Shown here: positions 1 to 8,503 of the stretch, piece by piece
How the letters are laid out: each line of letters starts with the position of its first letter
How positions within the stretch are numbered: position 1 is the first letter of the stretch
From: Pseudomonas japonica
GTDB lineage: Bacteria; Pseudomonadota; Gammaproteobacteria; Pseudomonadales; Pseudomonadaceae
Reading direction: 5' to 3'
Length of the DNA: 64,000 bases
Assembly (NCBI RefSeq): GCF_900188455.1
Contig: NZ_FZOL01000021.1
Span: forward strand, 62,001 to 126,000
The notes under the pieces: model-generated
Seen by the model: only the letters and a program-made list of their open reading frames with translations
Database searches by the model: none
What the model was told of the DNA's origin: nothing
Program-made: the position numbers and the translations under genes

Positions 1-46
1 CCAACAGATCCCGCGGCAGGGCCGCTTTGAAGTGCGTCATGTTCAT
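1..46 (-). CDS. SulP-family anion transporter, N-terminal fragment
   Basis: Only the first 15 codons are in the window; the gene runs off the left edge. The readable start is MNMTHFKAALPRDLL, which matches how Pseudomonas SulP permeases begin as I remember them. AGGAG lies six bases before the ATG at 46; a second in-frame ATG is at 40. It lies downstream of the beta-carbonic anhydrase on the same strand. SulP carriers often pair with carbonic anhydrases, which suggests bicarbonate or sulfate transport. The call rests on 15 residues plus context and is tentative. Confidence 0.5.
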   Translation of the reverse strand, partial: MNMTHFKAALPRDLL

Positions 47-184
47 CCTGTTCTCCTGTTCTTCCCGGCCCGTTCCTCTGGCCGCATATGCCCAGGCGTC
101 GGCCTCCCGCCCGGATGCCGGGCAGGCGCAGGCCGCCAACGTCGTGGCAAGCTGTCAACACGTTTTCGAAGGCAGCCGACGCCC

Positions 185-216
185 GTCCACAGGACCGCGG
201 GGAGCGGTCCGTGGCG
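185..216. other. GC-rich hairpin between carbonic anhydrase and SulP genes
   Basis: CCAC-a-GGACCGC pairs with GCGGTCC-GTGG around a GGGGA loop (about 187-214). There is no T-run on either side, so it is not a clear intrinsic terminator. It may be an mRNA stability element between the two genes. Confidence 0.35.
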
Positions 217-252
217 GGTCAGTCAGCGATGTTCAGGTGTCGCGACAAAGGC

Positions 253-975
253 TTAGAAACGGCCTTTCGGGGTAGCGCTTGGAATCGGCTGGCCGCGGGT
301 CAGCGGCAGGAAGGCGTCGCTTTCGGCGTCGTAGGCGGAGATCTCGCTGGTCTCGATGTTGTAGATCCAGCCGTGGATATACAACTGACCGGCCGCCAGG
401 CGCGAGGCCACCGACGGGTGGGTGCGTAGGTGGTGCAACTGGGCGATGACGTTTTCCCGGGTCAGGACCTGCATGCTCTCGTGCTCGGTCCCGCAGTGGC
501 AGTTGTCCTCGACCACGGTCCGGGCCACTTCGGCATGACGCAGCCAGGCCTTGACCGTCGGCATCTTCTCCAGGGTGTGCGGGTTGAGTACCGCGCGCAT
601 CGCGCCGCAGTCGGAGTGACCGCAGATGATGATGTGGTGCACGCCCAGCGCCATCACCGCGTACTCGATCGCCGTCGACACGCCACCGTTCATCTGTCCG
701 TAGGGCGGGACCACATTGCCCACGTTACGGGTGACGAACAGATCGCCGGGCGAGCTCTGGGTAATCAGTTCGGGAACGATCCGCGAGTCGGCGCAGGTAA
801 TGAACATGGCCCGTGGCTTCTGGGCGTTGGCCAGTTTCTTGAACAGCTCTTCCTGTTGCGGGAAGACCTCGTGATGGAAATGCAGAAAGCCATCGACGAT
901 ATGTTTCAGGGCGCCATCGGCAGTCTCGGCTTCAGCAGCAGCCGGGCCGGTCGGAGAGGGTTCCTTGTTCGACAT
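253..975 (-). CDS. beta-class carbonic anhydrase
   Basis: 240 aa, a normal length for a bacterial beta-carbonic anhydrase, which interconverts CO2 and bicarbonate in the cytoplasm. The zinc and catalytic motifs are intact: CADSR at residues 61-65 (Cys61, Asp63, Arg65) and H-S-D-C-G at 120-124 (His120, Cys123). The first 20 or so residues are a low-complexity Ala/Glu extension, as in other Pseudomonas copies. It precedes a SulP transporter on the same strand, so a CO2/bicarbonate supply unit is plausible. A cynT-type symbol is avoided because no cyanase genes are nearby. Confidence 0.95.
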   Translation of the reverse strand: MSNKEPSPTGPAAAEAETADGALKHIVDGFLHFHHEVFPQQEELFKKLANAQKPRAMFITCADSRIVPELITQSSPGDLFVTRNVGNVVPPYGQMNGGVSTAIEYAVMALGVHHIIICGHSDCGAMRAVLNPHTLEKMPTVKAWLRHAEVARTVVEDNCHCGTEHESMQVLTRENVIAQLHHLRTHPSVASRLAAGQLYIHGWIYNIETSEISAYDAESDAFLPLTRGQPIPSATPKGRF

Positions 976-1220
976 GATTGATCCTCTGTGACAGGTTCGA
1001 AGGTAAGTCCATTTTACCGGGTTGGATTCAGACAGGCTTACGTCGTTTGGATTACAGATGTAGTCAACAAATCACATATTTTGCTGCCTGAATTCCTACG
1101 CTACTTTTCGAAACTTAACTCAAACTGAATTTTGAAGGCTCTAGGACGGGCATTACAGAGCAAATGGCAGGCTCTCGATAGTATCAAAAAAACATCAATT
1201 GCTATTGGCCATTATTGTTC

Positions 1221-2279
1221 TTACAACAACGACAACTGCCCACCCGGCGGACAAAACGCCGTGCAATCCAGCGCATACCCACCCCGACGGTTGAGGCCAT
1301 AACGCCGGATCGCCTTGTCGAAGCGCTGCGCCAGCAGGTCGGCGAACACTCCTTCGCCGCGCATCCGTGCGCCGAAACGGCTGTCGTAGAGTTCACCGCC
1401 ACGGCTCTGCCGGACCAGGCTGAGGACATGCTCGGCGCGTTGCGGGTAGTGGTCCCGCAGCCACTGCTCGAACAGCGGCGCCACTTCCAGCGGCAGGCGC
1501 AGCAGCATGTACGCGGCGCTCAGCGCGCCGGCCGCGCTGGCGGCTTCGAGCAGGCGTTCCAGTTCGCTGTCGTTGATCATCGGGATCATCGGCGAGCACA
1601 GCACACCGACGGGAATGCCCGCCCCCCGCATCACCCGGATCGCCCGCAGACGCGCCTTGGGCGCGGCGGCGCGAGGTTCGAGGGTGCGCTTCAGTTCGTC
1701 GTCGAGGGTGGTCAGGCTGATCATCACCGAAACCAGATTCTGCTTCGCCAGTTCGCTGAGCAGGTCGAGGTCGCGCAGGATCAGCGAACCCTTGGTGACG
1801 ATGGTCACCGGATGGCGGTAGCGCAGCAGCACTTCCAGCAGGCGCCGGGTCAACTGCTGTTCACGCTCGATGGGCTGGTAGGGATCGGTATTGGAACCGA
1901 GATTGATCGGCGCGCAGACATAGCCCGGCTTCGACAGTTGTTGCTCCAGCACGGCGGCGGCGTTGGTCTTGGCGATCAGCTTGGTCTCGAAGTCGAGCCC
2001 CGGCGACAGGTCCCAGTAGGCGTGGCTCGGCCGTGCGTAGCAGTAGATACAGCCATGCTCGCAGCCGCGATAGGGATTGATCGAGCGGTCGAAGGGCAGG
2101 TCCGGCGAGTTGTTGCGGGTGATGATGGTCTTGGCGGTCTCGATGCGGATCTCGGTGCCCTGGGTCAGCGGCACTTCCTGGTACCAGCCATCGTCCTCGG
2201 CCACCGAACGGCTGGGGGCGAAGCGGTTGTGCGGGTTGTGAGGAGTACCGCGACCGCGGACTGGGGAAGGGGTGGTCAT
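1221..2279 (-). CDS. PA0069-type radical SAM protein, SOS-box controlled
   Basis: 352 aa. The radical SAM cluster motif CEHGCIYC supplies Cys73, Cys77 and Cys80 to bind a 4Fe-4S cluster and SAM. A C-terminal CTAFCPP pair may bind a second metal. It resembles the PA0069 family, related to spore photoproduct lyase-like enzymes; its substrate is not known. I chose the ATG at 2279 because GAGG precedes it and the family begins near here; the longer frame reads through intergenic repeats. A LexA-type box 18 bp upstream suggests DNA-damage induction, and I recall PA0069 being listed in the P. aeruginosa LexA regulon. Confidence 0.88.
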   Translation of the reverse strand: MTTPSPVRGRGTPHNPHNRFAPSRSVAEDDGWYQEVPLTQGTEIRIETAKTIITRNNSPDLPFDRSINPYRGCEHGCIYCYARPSHAYWDLSPGLDFETKLIAKTNAAAVLEQQLSKPGYVCAPINLGSNTDPYQPIEREQQLTRRLLEVLLRYRHPVTIVTKGSLILRDLDLLSELAKQNLVSVMISLTTLDDELKRTLEPRAAAPKARLRAIRVMRGAGIPVGVLCSPMIPMINDSELERLLEAASAAGALSAAYMLLRLPLEVAPLFEQWLRDHYPQRAEHVLSLVRQSRGGELYDSRFGARMRGEGVFADLLAQRFDKAIRRYGLNRRGGYALDCTAFCPPGGQLSLL

Positions 2280-2296
2280 GATGAGAGACCTCGATA

Positions 2297-2312
2297 CTGT
2301 GTTTTTATACAG
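2297..2312 (-). promoter_or_regulatory. LexA (SOS) box
   Basis: On the minus strand the 16-mer CTGTATAAAAACACAG fits CTG-N10-CAG with an AT-rich centre, very close to the gamma-proteobacterial LexA consensus. The flanking bases extend the dyad (TACTGT/ACAGTA). It ends 18 bp before the radical SAM start codon, a normal repressor position. Confidence 0.85.
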
Positions 2313-2401
2313 TATCAGGTTTTGACTTGTCGTCCATGCCTTCTGTCGTGGCGGGAAATCGCGTTGTGGCTGACAGGTGCAAGGCGAAAGGTCTTGAGCG
2401 C

Positions 2402-2662
2402 GCTCCAGATCGAGCGCCGCCCGGCCCGCTCCCACATCTTCTGCAACGTGCCATGGCCTGTGAGATAGGCGTCGCCAGCCTTTGTCACTTGGCGATCTAT
2501 CGCGGGGAAGCCCTTCGGGCCGACGCGATATCGCGTCGTGCAAACAAGGCGAACAACCATGGCCTGTCAGGCATAGGCACGTTGCAAAAGATGTGGGAGC
2601 GGGCCGGGCGGCGTTCCGATTGCCCGCGATGCGCCGCGCGGGCGGCGCTCGATCTGGAGGGC
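2402..2662. repeat. Large imperfect inverted repeat in a gene-free gap
   Basis: The gap 2313-2730 holds no convincing gene. A left arm at about 2404-2452 is repeated inverted at about 2578-2660. The right arm is interrupted by roughly 33 extra bases (about 2616-2648), so its outer and inner halves are separated. Both arms contain GCCCGCTCCCACATCTT or its complement. Small ORFs here are only translations of the repeat. Confidence 0.8.
2521..2538. repeat. Perfect 18-bp palindrome
   Basis: CGACGCGAT followed directly by ATCGCGTCG, a perfect dyad with no spacer, lying between the arms of the larger inverted repeat. It may be a protein site or simply part of a degenerate REP-like element. Confidence 0.6.
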
Positions 2663-2730
2663 TCTGCAAGCATCAAGACTGGCACCTGGAAGCCATCACG
2701 CGCATGCATGACAGGCACCAGGTCCACTAC

Positions 2731-2994
2731 TCACTCAGGCTTCTTCAACTTCGGATTGGGAAAGAACTGCACCGTCTGCACCGCGGCCTTCGGCGCCTTC
2801 GGCTGCTCCTGGTTGACCCGCGTGCCCAGTTCCTTCGGCACCGACAGGCCCTGCTCGTTGAGCGTGTCAGCGAAGCCACAGTTGACGCACTCGCGATGCG
2901 GAACGCCATCGACGCTCCACATCATCAGCTTGTCCGGCTCGCTGCACGCCGGGCACACAGCCCCGGCGATGAAGCGTTTCTTGGTCGTGCTCAT
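2731..2994 (-). CDS. yheV: YheV-family putative zinc-ribbon protein
   Basis: 87 aa. Two knuckles, CPAC near residue 14 and CVNC near residue 37, form a four-cysteine zinc ribbon; the C-terminus is basic and proline-rich. The family is small, conserved beside prlC in gamma-proteobacteria and of unknown biochemical role. Its ATG overlaps the prlC stop codon (ATGA, 2991-2994), so it is translationally coupled and probably cotranscribed with prlC. No signal peptide is seen. Confidence 0.85.
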   Translation of the reverse strand: MSTTKKRFIAGAVCPACSEPDKLMMWSVDGVPHRECVNCGFADTLNEQGLSVPKELGTRVNQEQPKAPKAAVQTVQFFPNPKLKKPE

Positions 2995-5042
2995 GCCGCC
3001 AGGTCCTCGCTCAGGCCGCTGTGGCGAAGCAGCGCATCGATCGACGGCTCGCGACCACGGAAGTCGACGAACAACAGCATCGGCTCCTGCGAACCACCCC
3101 GCGCCAGGATCGCCTCGCGGAAGGCGCGGCCGGTCTCGGCATTGAGCACGCCTTCTTCCTCGAAGCGCGAGAAGGCGTCGGCGGACAGCACTTCAGCCCA
3201 CTTGTAGCTGTAGTAACCGGCCGCGTAACCGCCGGCGAAGATGTGCGCGAAGCTGTTGGGGAAGCGGTTGTACGCCGGTGGACGCATGACCGAGACCTCG
3301 TCGCGCACGCCTTCGAGCACCTCCAGCACGCTGCGGCCGTCGCCGTGACGGGCATGCAGTTCGAAGTCGAACAGGGAGAACTCCAGCTGGCGCACCATCA
3401 TCAGGCCGGACTGGAAGTTCTTCGCCGCCAGCATCTTCTCCAGCAGGTCCTGCGGCAGCGCCTCGCCGCTTTCGTAGTGACCGGAGATCAGCGCCAGGCC
3501 TTCCGGTTCCCAGCACCAGTTCTCCATGAACTGGCTCGGCAGTTCCACCGCGTCCCAAGCCACGCCGTTGATGCCGGACACACCGGCATGCTCGATGCGG
3601 GTCAGCAGGTGATGCAGACCGTGGCCGAATTCGTGGAACAGGGTGGTCACTTCGTCGTGGGTCAACAGCGCCGGCTTGCCCGGAACGGCCGGGGTGAAGT
3701 TGCACACCAGGTTGGCCACCGGGCTCTGCAGCGCGCCACCAGCGGTGCGACGACGGTCGCGGGCGCCGTCCATCCAGGCACCGCCGCGCTTGTTGGCGCG
3801 GGCATAAAGGTCGAAGAAGAAGCGGCCGACGTGCTGGCCGTTTTCCTTGATCTCGAACAGGCGCACGTCCGGGTGCCAGGTGTCGAAGCCCTTCTGCTCG
3901 GCGATCTCGATGCCGTACAGGCGCTGGACGATGGCGAACAGGCCGGACAGTACCTTGTCGATCGGGAAGTAGGCGCGGAGGATTTCCTGCGACACGCTGT
4001 AGCGCTGCTCGCGCAGCTTCTCGCCGTAGTAGCCGCTGTCCCAGCTCTGCAGGTCAGGGCAGCCCTGCTCGGCGGCGTAAGCCTTGAGCTGGACCAGGTC
4101 CTGGGCGGCGAAGGGTTTGCTGCGCTGCGCCAGGTTGCGCAGGAAGCCCAGCACCTGGTCGCTGGATTCGGCCATCTTGGTCGCCAGGCTCAGCTCGGCG
4201 AAGTTGGCGAAGCCCAGCAGCTCGGCCAGTTCCTGACGCAGGTCGAGGATCTCGCGCATCACCGGGCCGTTGTCGAACTGGCCGGCATTCGGGCCCTGGT
4301 CGGAGGCGCGGGTGCAGTAGGCGGCGTAGATCTCTTCGCGCAGGGCGCGATCATTGGCGTAGGTCATCACCGCGTAGTAGCTGGGGAATTCCAGGCTGAT
4401 CAGCCAGCCTTCGAGGCCCTTGGCCTGGGCGGCGGCGGCCATCTGCGCCTTGGCCGAGTCGGTCAGGCCGGCGAGGGCGGCTTCGTCGGTGATGTGCTTG
4501 GTCCAGGCCTGGGTGGCGTCGAGCAACTGGTTGGAGAAGCGGCTGCCCAGCTCGGACAGCTTGCTCTGCACTTCGGCATAGCGCTTCTGCTGCTCCGGCG
4601 GCAGGTCGATGCCCGACAGGCGGAAGTCACGCAGGGCGTGTTCGATGATGGTCTTTTGCGCCACATCGAAGCCGGCGGCCTCGGGACTGGCGGCCAGCGC
4701 CTCATAGGCCTGGAACAGCTCGCGGTTCTGCCCAAGCTCGGTGGAGTAGGCGCTCAGGGCCGGCAGGCAGGCCTCGTAGGCCTCGCGCAGTTCGGCGCTG
4801 TTGCACACGGCATTGAGATGGCTGACCGGGCTCCACGCCGCGCCGAGGCGGTCGTTGAGCTCGTCCATGGCCAGCACCAGCCCGGCCCAGCTCGGGTTCT
4901 GGCCCTGGTGCTGAAGAATGCTGGCAATGGCATTGCGGTTGTCGGCCAGGATCTGTTCGATCGCCGGCAGCACATGCTCGGCACGGATCGCCGAGAAGGG
5001 CGGCAGGTCATAGGACTGCAGAAGCGGGTTGTTCGCACTCAC
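2991..5042 (-). CDS. prlC: Oligopeptidase A (M3 metallopeptidase)
   Basis: 683 aa from a GTG start at 5042, close to the 680 aa of E. coli PrlC. The M3 zinc motif HEFGH is present in TLFHEFGHGLHHL about two thirds along. The enzyme is cytoplasmic and degrades short peptides, including cleaved signal peptides. The frame extends a few codons further upstream, but the mature family start (SANNPLLQSYDLPPF) and an AAGGTG before the GTG favour 5042. It is coupled to yheV by a 4-bp overlap and is divergent from the gamma-carbonic anhydrase-like gene at 5134. Confidence 0.95.
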   Translation of the reverse strand: MSANNPLLQSYDLPPFSAIRAEHVLPAIEQILADNRNAIASILQHQGQNPSWAGLVLAMDELNDRLGAAWSPVSHLNAVCNSAELREAYEACLPALSAYSTELGQNRELFQAYEALAASPEAAGFDVAQKTIIEHALRDFRLSGIDLPPEQQKRYAEVQSKLSELGSRFSNQLLDATQAWTKHITDEAALAGLTDSAKAQMAAAAQAKGLEGWLISLEFPSYYAVMTYANDRALREEIYAAYCTRASDQGPNAGQFDNGPVMREILDLRQELAELLGFANFAELSLATKMAESSDQVLGFLRNLAQRSKPFAAQDLVQLKAYAAEQGCPDLQSWDSGYYGEKLREQRYSVSQEILRAYFPIDKVLSGLFAIVQRLYGIEIAEQKGFDTWHPDVRLFEIKENGQHVGRFFFDLYARANKRGGAWMDGARDRRRTAGGALQSPVANLVCNFTPAVPGKPALLTHDEVTTLFHEFGHGLHHLLTRIEHAGVSGINGVAWDAVELPSQFMENWCWEPEGLALISGHYESGEALPQDLLEKMLAAKNFQSGLMMVRQLEFSLFDFELHARHGDGRSVLEVLEGVRDEVSVMRPPAYNRFPNSFAHIFAGGYAAGYYSYKWAEVLSADAFSRFEEEGVLNAETGRAFREAILARGGSQEPMLLFVDFRGREPSIDALLRHSGLSEDLAA

Positions 5043-5133
5043 GGTTGGACACCTTGGCAGAAGAAACACCGGGCCATCTTAATTACAATCGCCGTCGACC
5101 GCAGCTAATTAGCCCTAGAGAGGTTTCCTGTTC

Positions 5134-5682
5134 ATGGCCATTCGCACCTACCAGCAGCACACGCCGCGCCTTGGCGAACGCGCCTTCGTCGACCGCAGCG
5201 CGGTGGTCATCGGCGACGTCGAGATCGGTGACGACAGCTCGGTCTGGCCGCTGACCGTGATCCGCGGCGACATGCACCGCATCCGCATCGGCGCGCGCAC
5301 CAGCGTGCAGGACGGCAGCGTGCTGCACATCACCCACGCCGGCCCGTTCAACCCCGACGGCTTCCCGTTGCTGATCGGCGACGACGTGACCATCGGCCAC
5401 AAGGTCATGCTCCACGGCTGCACCCTCGGCAACCGGATTCTGGTGGGCATGGGCAGCACGATCATGGACGGTGCCGTCGTCGAGGACGAGGTGATCATCG
5501 GCGCCGGCAGCCTGGTGCCGCCGGGCAAGCGCCTGGAAAGCGGCTTTCTCTACGTCGGCAGCCCGGTGAAACAGGCCCGGCCGCTGACCGACAAGGAACG
5601 CGCATTCTTCCCCTACAGCGCCGCCAACTACGTGCGCCTCAAGGACCAGCACCTGGCCGAAGGCTACGACCGTCCCGAGTGA
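5134..5682 (+). CDS. Gamma-carbonic anhydrase-like left-handed beta-helix protein
   Basis: 182 aa of hexapeptide repeats (for example VVIGDVEIGDDSSVWPLTVIRGD), the YrdA/PaaY-like gamma-carbonic anhydrase family. The candidate zinc histidines are in VLHITH and IGHKVMLHG. It is usually a trimeric cytoplasmic protein; carbonic anhydrase activity varies among members and is not certain here. AGAGAGG precedes the ATG. It is followed after 23 bp by a HAD phosphatase on the same strand, a pairing also seen in P. aeruginosa as I recall. Confidence 0.9.
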   Translation: MAIRTYQQHTPRLGERAFVDRSAVVIGDVEIGDDSSVWPLTVIRGDMHRIRIGARTSVQDGSVLHITHAGPFNPDGFPLLIGDDVTIGHKVMLHGCTLGNRILVGMGSTIMDGAVVEDEVIIGAGSLVPPGKRLESGFLYVGSPVKQARPLTDKERAFFPYSAANYVRLKDQHLAEGYDRPE

Positions 5683-5705
5683 CTTCCCTTTTTCGCGAGA
5701 CCGCC

Positions 5706-6356
5706 ATGCACCAGCAGAACATCCTCTTCGACCTCGACGGCACCCTGACCGACCCGCGCGAAGGCATCACCCGCTCCATCCAGTACGCCCTGGCCAAGCT
5801 CGGCATCGACGAGCCCGACCTGGCCCGCCTGGAACACTTCATCGGCCCGCCGCTGCTGCAGGCGTTCATGCAGTTCTACCACTTCGACGAGGCGCGGGCC
5901 TGGGAGGCGGTGAATTTCTACCGGGAACGCTTCAAGGTCACCGGCCTGTACGAGAACCGTGTGTTCGACGGCGTCCGCGAACTGCTCGGCGAACTGCAGG
6001 GGCAGGGCCGCACGCTGTACATCGCCACGTCCAAGCCGTGGGTATTCGCCCGCGAGATTGCCCGGCATTTCGAGTTCGACCGGCATTTCAAGGTGATCTA
6101 CGGCAGCGAGCTGGACGGCACGCGGACCAACAAGGTCGAGCTGATCGGCCATCTGCTCCAGGAAGAAGGGCTGGACCCGGCGCAGACCCTGATGATCGGC
6201 GACCGCAAGCATGACCTGATCGGCGCGCGCAGCAACGGCCTGGAGGCAGTGGCGGTGGGGTACGGGTTTGGCAGCCATGAAGAGCTGGTGGCGGAGCAGC
6301 CGGCCTATCACTTTGCGACGTTGGCGCAGATGCATCGGGCTTTTCTGCGGTCTTGA
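5706..6356 (+). CDS. HAD-superfamily hydrolase (phosphoglycolate phosphatase-like)
   Basis: 216 aa. Motif I FDLDGTLTD lies near residues 8-16, motif II is ATSKPW, and motif III/IV is GDRKHD, so all catalytic residues are present. The all-helical cap between motifs I and II makes it a subclass I HAD, most like Gph or nucleotide phosphatases; the substrate cannot be told from sequence. I chose the ATG at 5706, where the family normally begins; an upstream start at 5679 would overlap the preceding gene. Likely cotranscribed with the preceding gene. Confidence 0.88.
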   Translation: MHQQNILFDLDGTLTDPREGITRSIQYALAKLGIDEPDLARLEHFIGPPLLQAFMQFYHFDEARAWEAVNFYRERFKVTGLYENRVFDGVRELLGELQGQGRTLYIATSKPWVFAREIARHFEFDRHFKVIYGSELDGTRTNKVELIGHLLQEEGLDPAQTLMIGDRKHDLIGARSNGLEAVAVGYGFGSHEELVAEQPAYHFATLAQMHRAFLRS

Positions 6357-6365
6357 GGTTTTGGG

Positions 6366-6470
6366 CCTGCTTTGCAGGCCTTCGCGAGCAAGCTCGCTCC
6401 CACAAGGACGACATGCACCGGACCATTGTGGGAGCGAGCTTGCTCGCGAAGGACCGCAAAGCGGTCCCAA
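6366..6470. repeat. REP pair (inverted, CTTCGCGAGCAAGCTCGCTC type)
   Basis: Two facing copies of the Pseudomonas REP core, one beginning CTTCGCGAGCAAGC and its complement GCTTGCTCGCGAAG, separated by about 30 bases and flanked by short GGACCGC/GCGGTCC arms. It fills the gap between convergent genes and may act as a transcript end. Confidence 0.9.
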
Positions 6471-6471
6471 T

Positions 6472-7557
6472 TCAGATCTGCAATTTCTTGAGACTCTGCT
6501 GCCGCTGCTCCATCGGCAATTTCCCCAGCGCTTCCACCCGCCGATAAAACCGCTGCCAATCCCCACCCACCTCGGCAAACAGCGCCGCGAACGCCGGCAC
6601 CCACTGGTCATACAGCCCGAACGGCAACAGCTTGGCGTTGTTCATCGGGGCATTGATCCAGGCATCGAAACGCCCGACCCCGCCCCATTCGCTGTCGCGC
6701 AGGTGCCGATACTCCCGGCGCAAGCGCTCGAATTCCGCCTGTTTCCCGGCGCGCATGGCCTGCGCCGACAGCGGCCGTGCGTACAGCGCCTTGAGCCGCT
6801 CCCGCGTCGCCAGCACCAGCGCGACGAACTGCTCCCGCGGCTTGCCACCATCCACAGCCTGCGCGGGCAAGCCACGAAACGCACGCCATTGCCGGGTACC
6901 TTCCTGCTCGACGAAGGTGGCGAAGGACTCGTTGAACGCGGTGTCGTCCTTCACATAGACGCGCTGGTGCGCCAGCTCGTGGAAGATCACCGTGGCCAGG
7001 CGTTCGTCGCCCCAGCCAAGCATGGAGTTGAGAATCGGATCGTCGAACCAGCCCAGGGTCGAATACGCCTCGACGCCGCCGACATACACGTCCAGCCCCT
7101 CCAGCTTCCGCAACGCCGCCGCGCCGCGCGCGCCACCCTGGCTGTAGTAACCGCGATAGGCGACGCAACCGGCGATGGGGAAACAGTGAGTGTCCGGCTC
7201 CAGGGAAAACTCCGGCGTGGCGAACACGTTCCACACCACGAAGGGGCGGCCGATATCGGCATAGACCCGATAGCTGCGGTTGTCCGGGAGCTTCAACCGC
7301 TCGCTGGCGAACGCCCGTGCCCGCTGGGACTGTTCAAGGTGCCCGCGCAGCCGTGCATCGGTGGCAGGGTCGGCAATCACCCGCTCCACCGGCTGGCGCG
7401 CGCGCAACAACTGCAACTGGCCGTCGGCGAGCTGGCCGTAGTAGCCGAGGCTGCTGCAACCGTTCAGCAGGCCGAGCAGCGACAAGGGAACCAAATGGCG
7501 AAAAAAACGGTCGAGTGCCCCGGAGCTTGAGCGCAGCAGAAGAAGAAATCGAATCAT
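6472..7557 (-). CDS. Putative zinc aminopeptidase lipoprotein
   Basis: 361 aa. It belongs to the Pseudomonas putative aminopeptidase family with motif HELAHQ (zinc HExxH) in the middle. The N-terminus carries a hydrophobic stretch ending LLGLLNGC, a lipobox with Cys34 counted from the ATG at 7557, so it is probably an outer-membrane or periplasmic lipoprotein. I prefer that ATG over an upstream TTG at 7578. It runs convergent to the HAD gene, separated by a REP pair. Confidence 0.85.
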   Translation of the reverse strand: MIRFLLLLRSSSGALDRFFRHLVPLSLLGLLNGCSSLGYYGQLADGQLQLLRARQPVERVIADPATDARLRGHLEQSQRARAFASERLKLPDNRSYRVYADIGRPFVVWNVFATPEFSLEPDTHCFPIAGCVAYRGYYSQGGARGAAALRKLEGLDVYVGGVEAYSTLGWFDDPILNSMLGWGDERLATVIFHELAHQRVYVKDDTAFNESFATFVEQEGTRQWRAFRGLPAQAVDGGKPREQFVALVLATRERLKALYARPLSAQAMRAGKQAEFERLRREYRHLRDSEWGGVGRFDAWINAPMNNAKLLPFGLYDQWVPAFAALFAEVGGDWQRFYRRVEALGKLPMEQRQQSLKKLQI

Positions 7558-7622
7558 GCGTGGGGTGGTCTCGCTCAAGTCCGTTTCGCTTCAAGACTAT
7601 CCTGCCCGCCCGGAGTATTGCC

Positions 7623-8036
7623 ATGCGAACGATGCTCGCTGCCAGCGCCCTGCTGGCGCTCGCCGGCTGTGCCGGCCTGCCCGATCCGGATCCGTCCCAG
7701 GCCTGGGTCGATCTCGCTCCCGGACATGACCAGACCCTGCATGCCGTCGAAGTGGACGAACGTGCCTGGGCCGACAAGCGCTATTTCCAGGTCACCCCCG
7801 GCAACCACCAGCTCACCGTGCGCTATCTGTTCGCCGTGGACCCGAGCAATATCGGCCCGCTCAGCGAACCGCTGTGGCGCGATTGCCTGCTCGACCTCAA
7901 GTTCAGCGACTTCAGCGCCGGCCAGCGCTATCGCCTGGAAACCGGCAGCATCGGCTTCCGCCCCTGGGCCAAACTGTACGACGAGCGGAGCAAACTGGTC
8001 AGCCGTGGCTTGCCGGCTGGCTGCCAACGCACCTGA
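7623..8036 (+). CDS. Small lipoprotein of unknown function, tandem copy 1
   Basis: 137 aa with signal MRTMLAASALLALAGC, a clear lipobox (Cys16). The mature part holds QAWVDL, RYFQVTPG and QRYRLE blocks and ends with a cysteine (AGCQRT). It is a paralogue of the next gene: both share QAWVDL, GRYFQV/KRYFQV, an L-x-V-R-Y/F core and (A/S)GQRYRLE. I recognise no function; an envelope stress or scaffold role is a guess only. Confidence 0.8.
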   Translation: MRTMLAASALLALAGCAGLPDPDPSQAWVDLAPGHDQTLHAVEVDERAWADKRYFQVTPGNHQLTVRYLFAVDPSNIGPLSEPLWRDCLLDLKFSDFSAGQRYRLETGSIGFRPWAKLYDERSKLVSRGLPAGCQRT

Positions 8037-8091
8037 TGGCCACCAATGGCGCTATGCTTTGGCTTCATATCGCCTGCCTGCGGAGACCATC

Positions 8092-8502
8092 ATGCGCCAG
8101 CCAGCGATGTTGCTCGCGTTCAGTACCCTCGGCGCTTGCGCCAGCCCGCTGCCCCCGGTCGATCAGAAACAGGCCTGGGTCGATCTCTACACCACCACGC
8201 CCGGCAAGGTGCTGATGGCCGATCGCCTGGACGGCAAGCGTCTCAACGATGGCCGCTACTTCCAGGTGCCGCCCGGCAAACACGAACTGGTGGTGCGCTT
8301 CGACTACGAGATCAACACCGGCATCTTCACCACCGACCCTACCGAGCGCACCTGCTACCTGACCCTCGAATACGATGGTTTCCAGGCCGGCCAGCGCTAC
8401 CGGCTGGAGGCCCGCGCCATCGCCGCGCAGCCCAACGTCTGGCTGTACGACGACGGACGCCAGGTGCTGGCCCAGGAGCGATTGACCCACTGCATTCCGT
8501 GA
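8092..8502 (+). CDS. Small lipoprotein of unknown function, tandem copy 2
   Basis: 136 aa with signal peptide and lipobox (STLGAC, Cys15). It shares its block order with the gene just upstream: QAWVDL, RYFQVPPGKHEL, LEYDGFQAGQRYRLEA, then a terminal cysteine (LTHCIP). The 55-bp gap and shared orientation suggest one transcript and a tandem duplication. The function is unknown. It ends 1 bp from the convergent DUF1161 gene, whose stop is at 8504. Confidence 0.8.
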   Translation: MRQPAMLLAFSTLGACASPLPPVDQKQAWVDLYTTTPGKVLMADRLDGKRLNDGRYFQVPPGKHELVVRFDYEINTGIFTTDPTERTCYLTLEYDGFQAGQRYRLEARAIAAQPNVWLYDDGRQVLAQERLTHCIP

Positions 8503-8503
8503 A

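Noticed and set aside
430..981. Long plus-strand ORF opposite the carbonic anhydrase gene
   Set aside because: Antisense shadow of a GC-rich gene; no ribosome-binding site, and its low-complexity protein resembles nothing.
976..1220. Possible small gene or RNA in the carbonic anhydrase upstream gap
   Set aside because: AT-richer than surroundings, but no ORF with a start signal, no terminator and no repeat; probably only the promoter of the carbonic anhydrase gene.
2327..3207. Overlapping plus-strand ORFs across 2.3-3.2 kb
   Set aside because: They read through the inverted repeat and opposite yheV/prlC; no family similarity or start signal.
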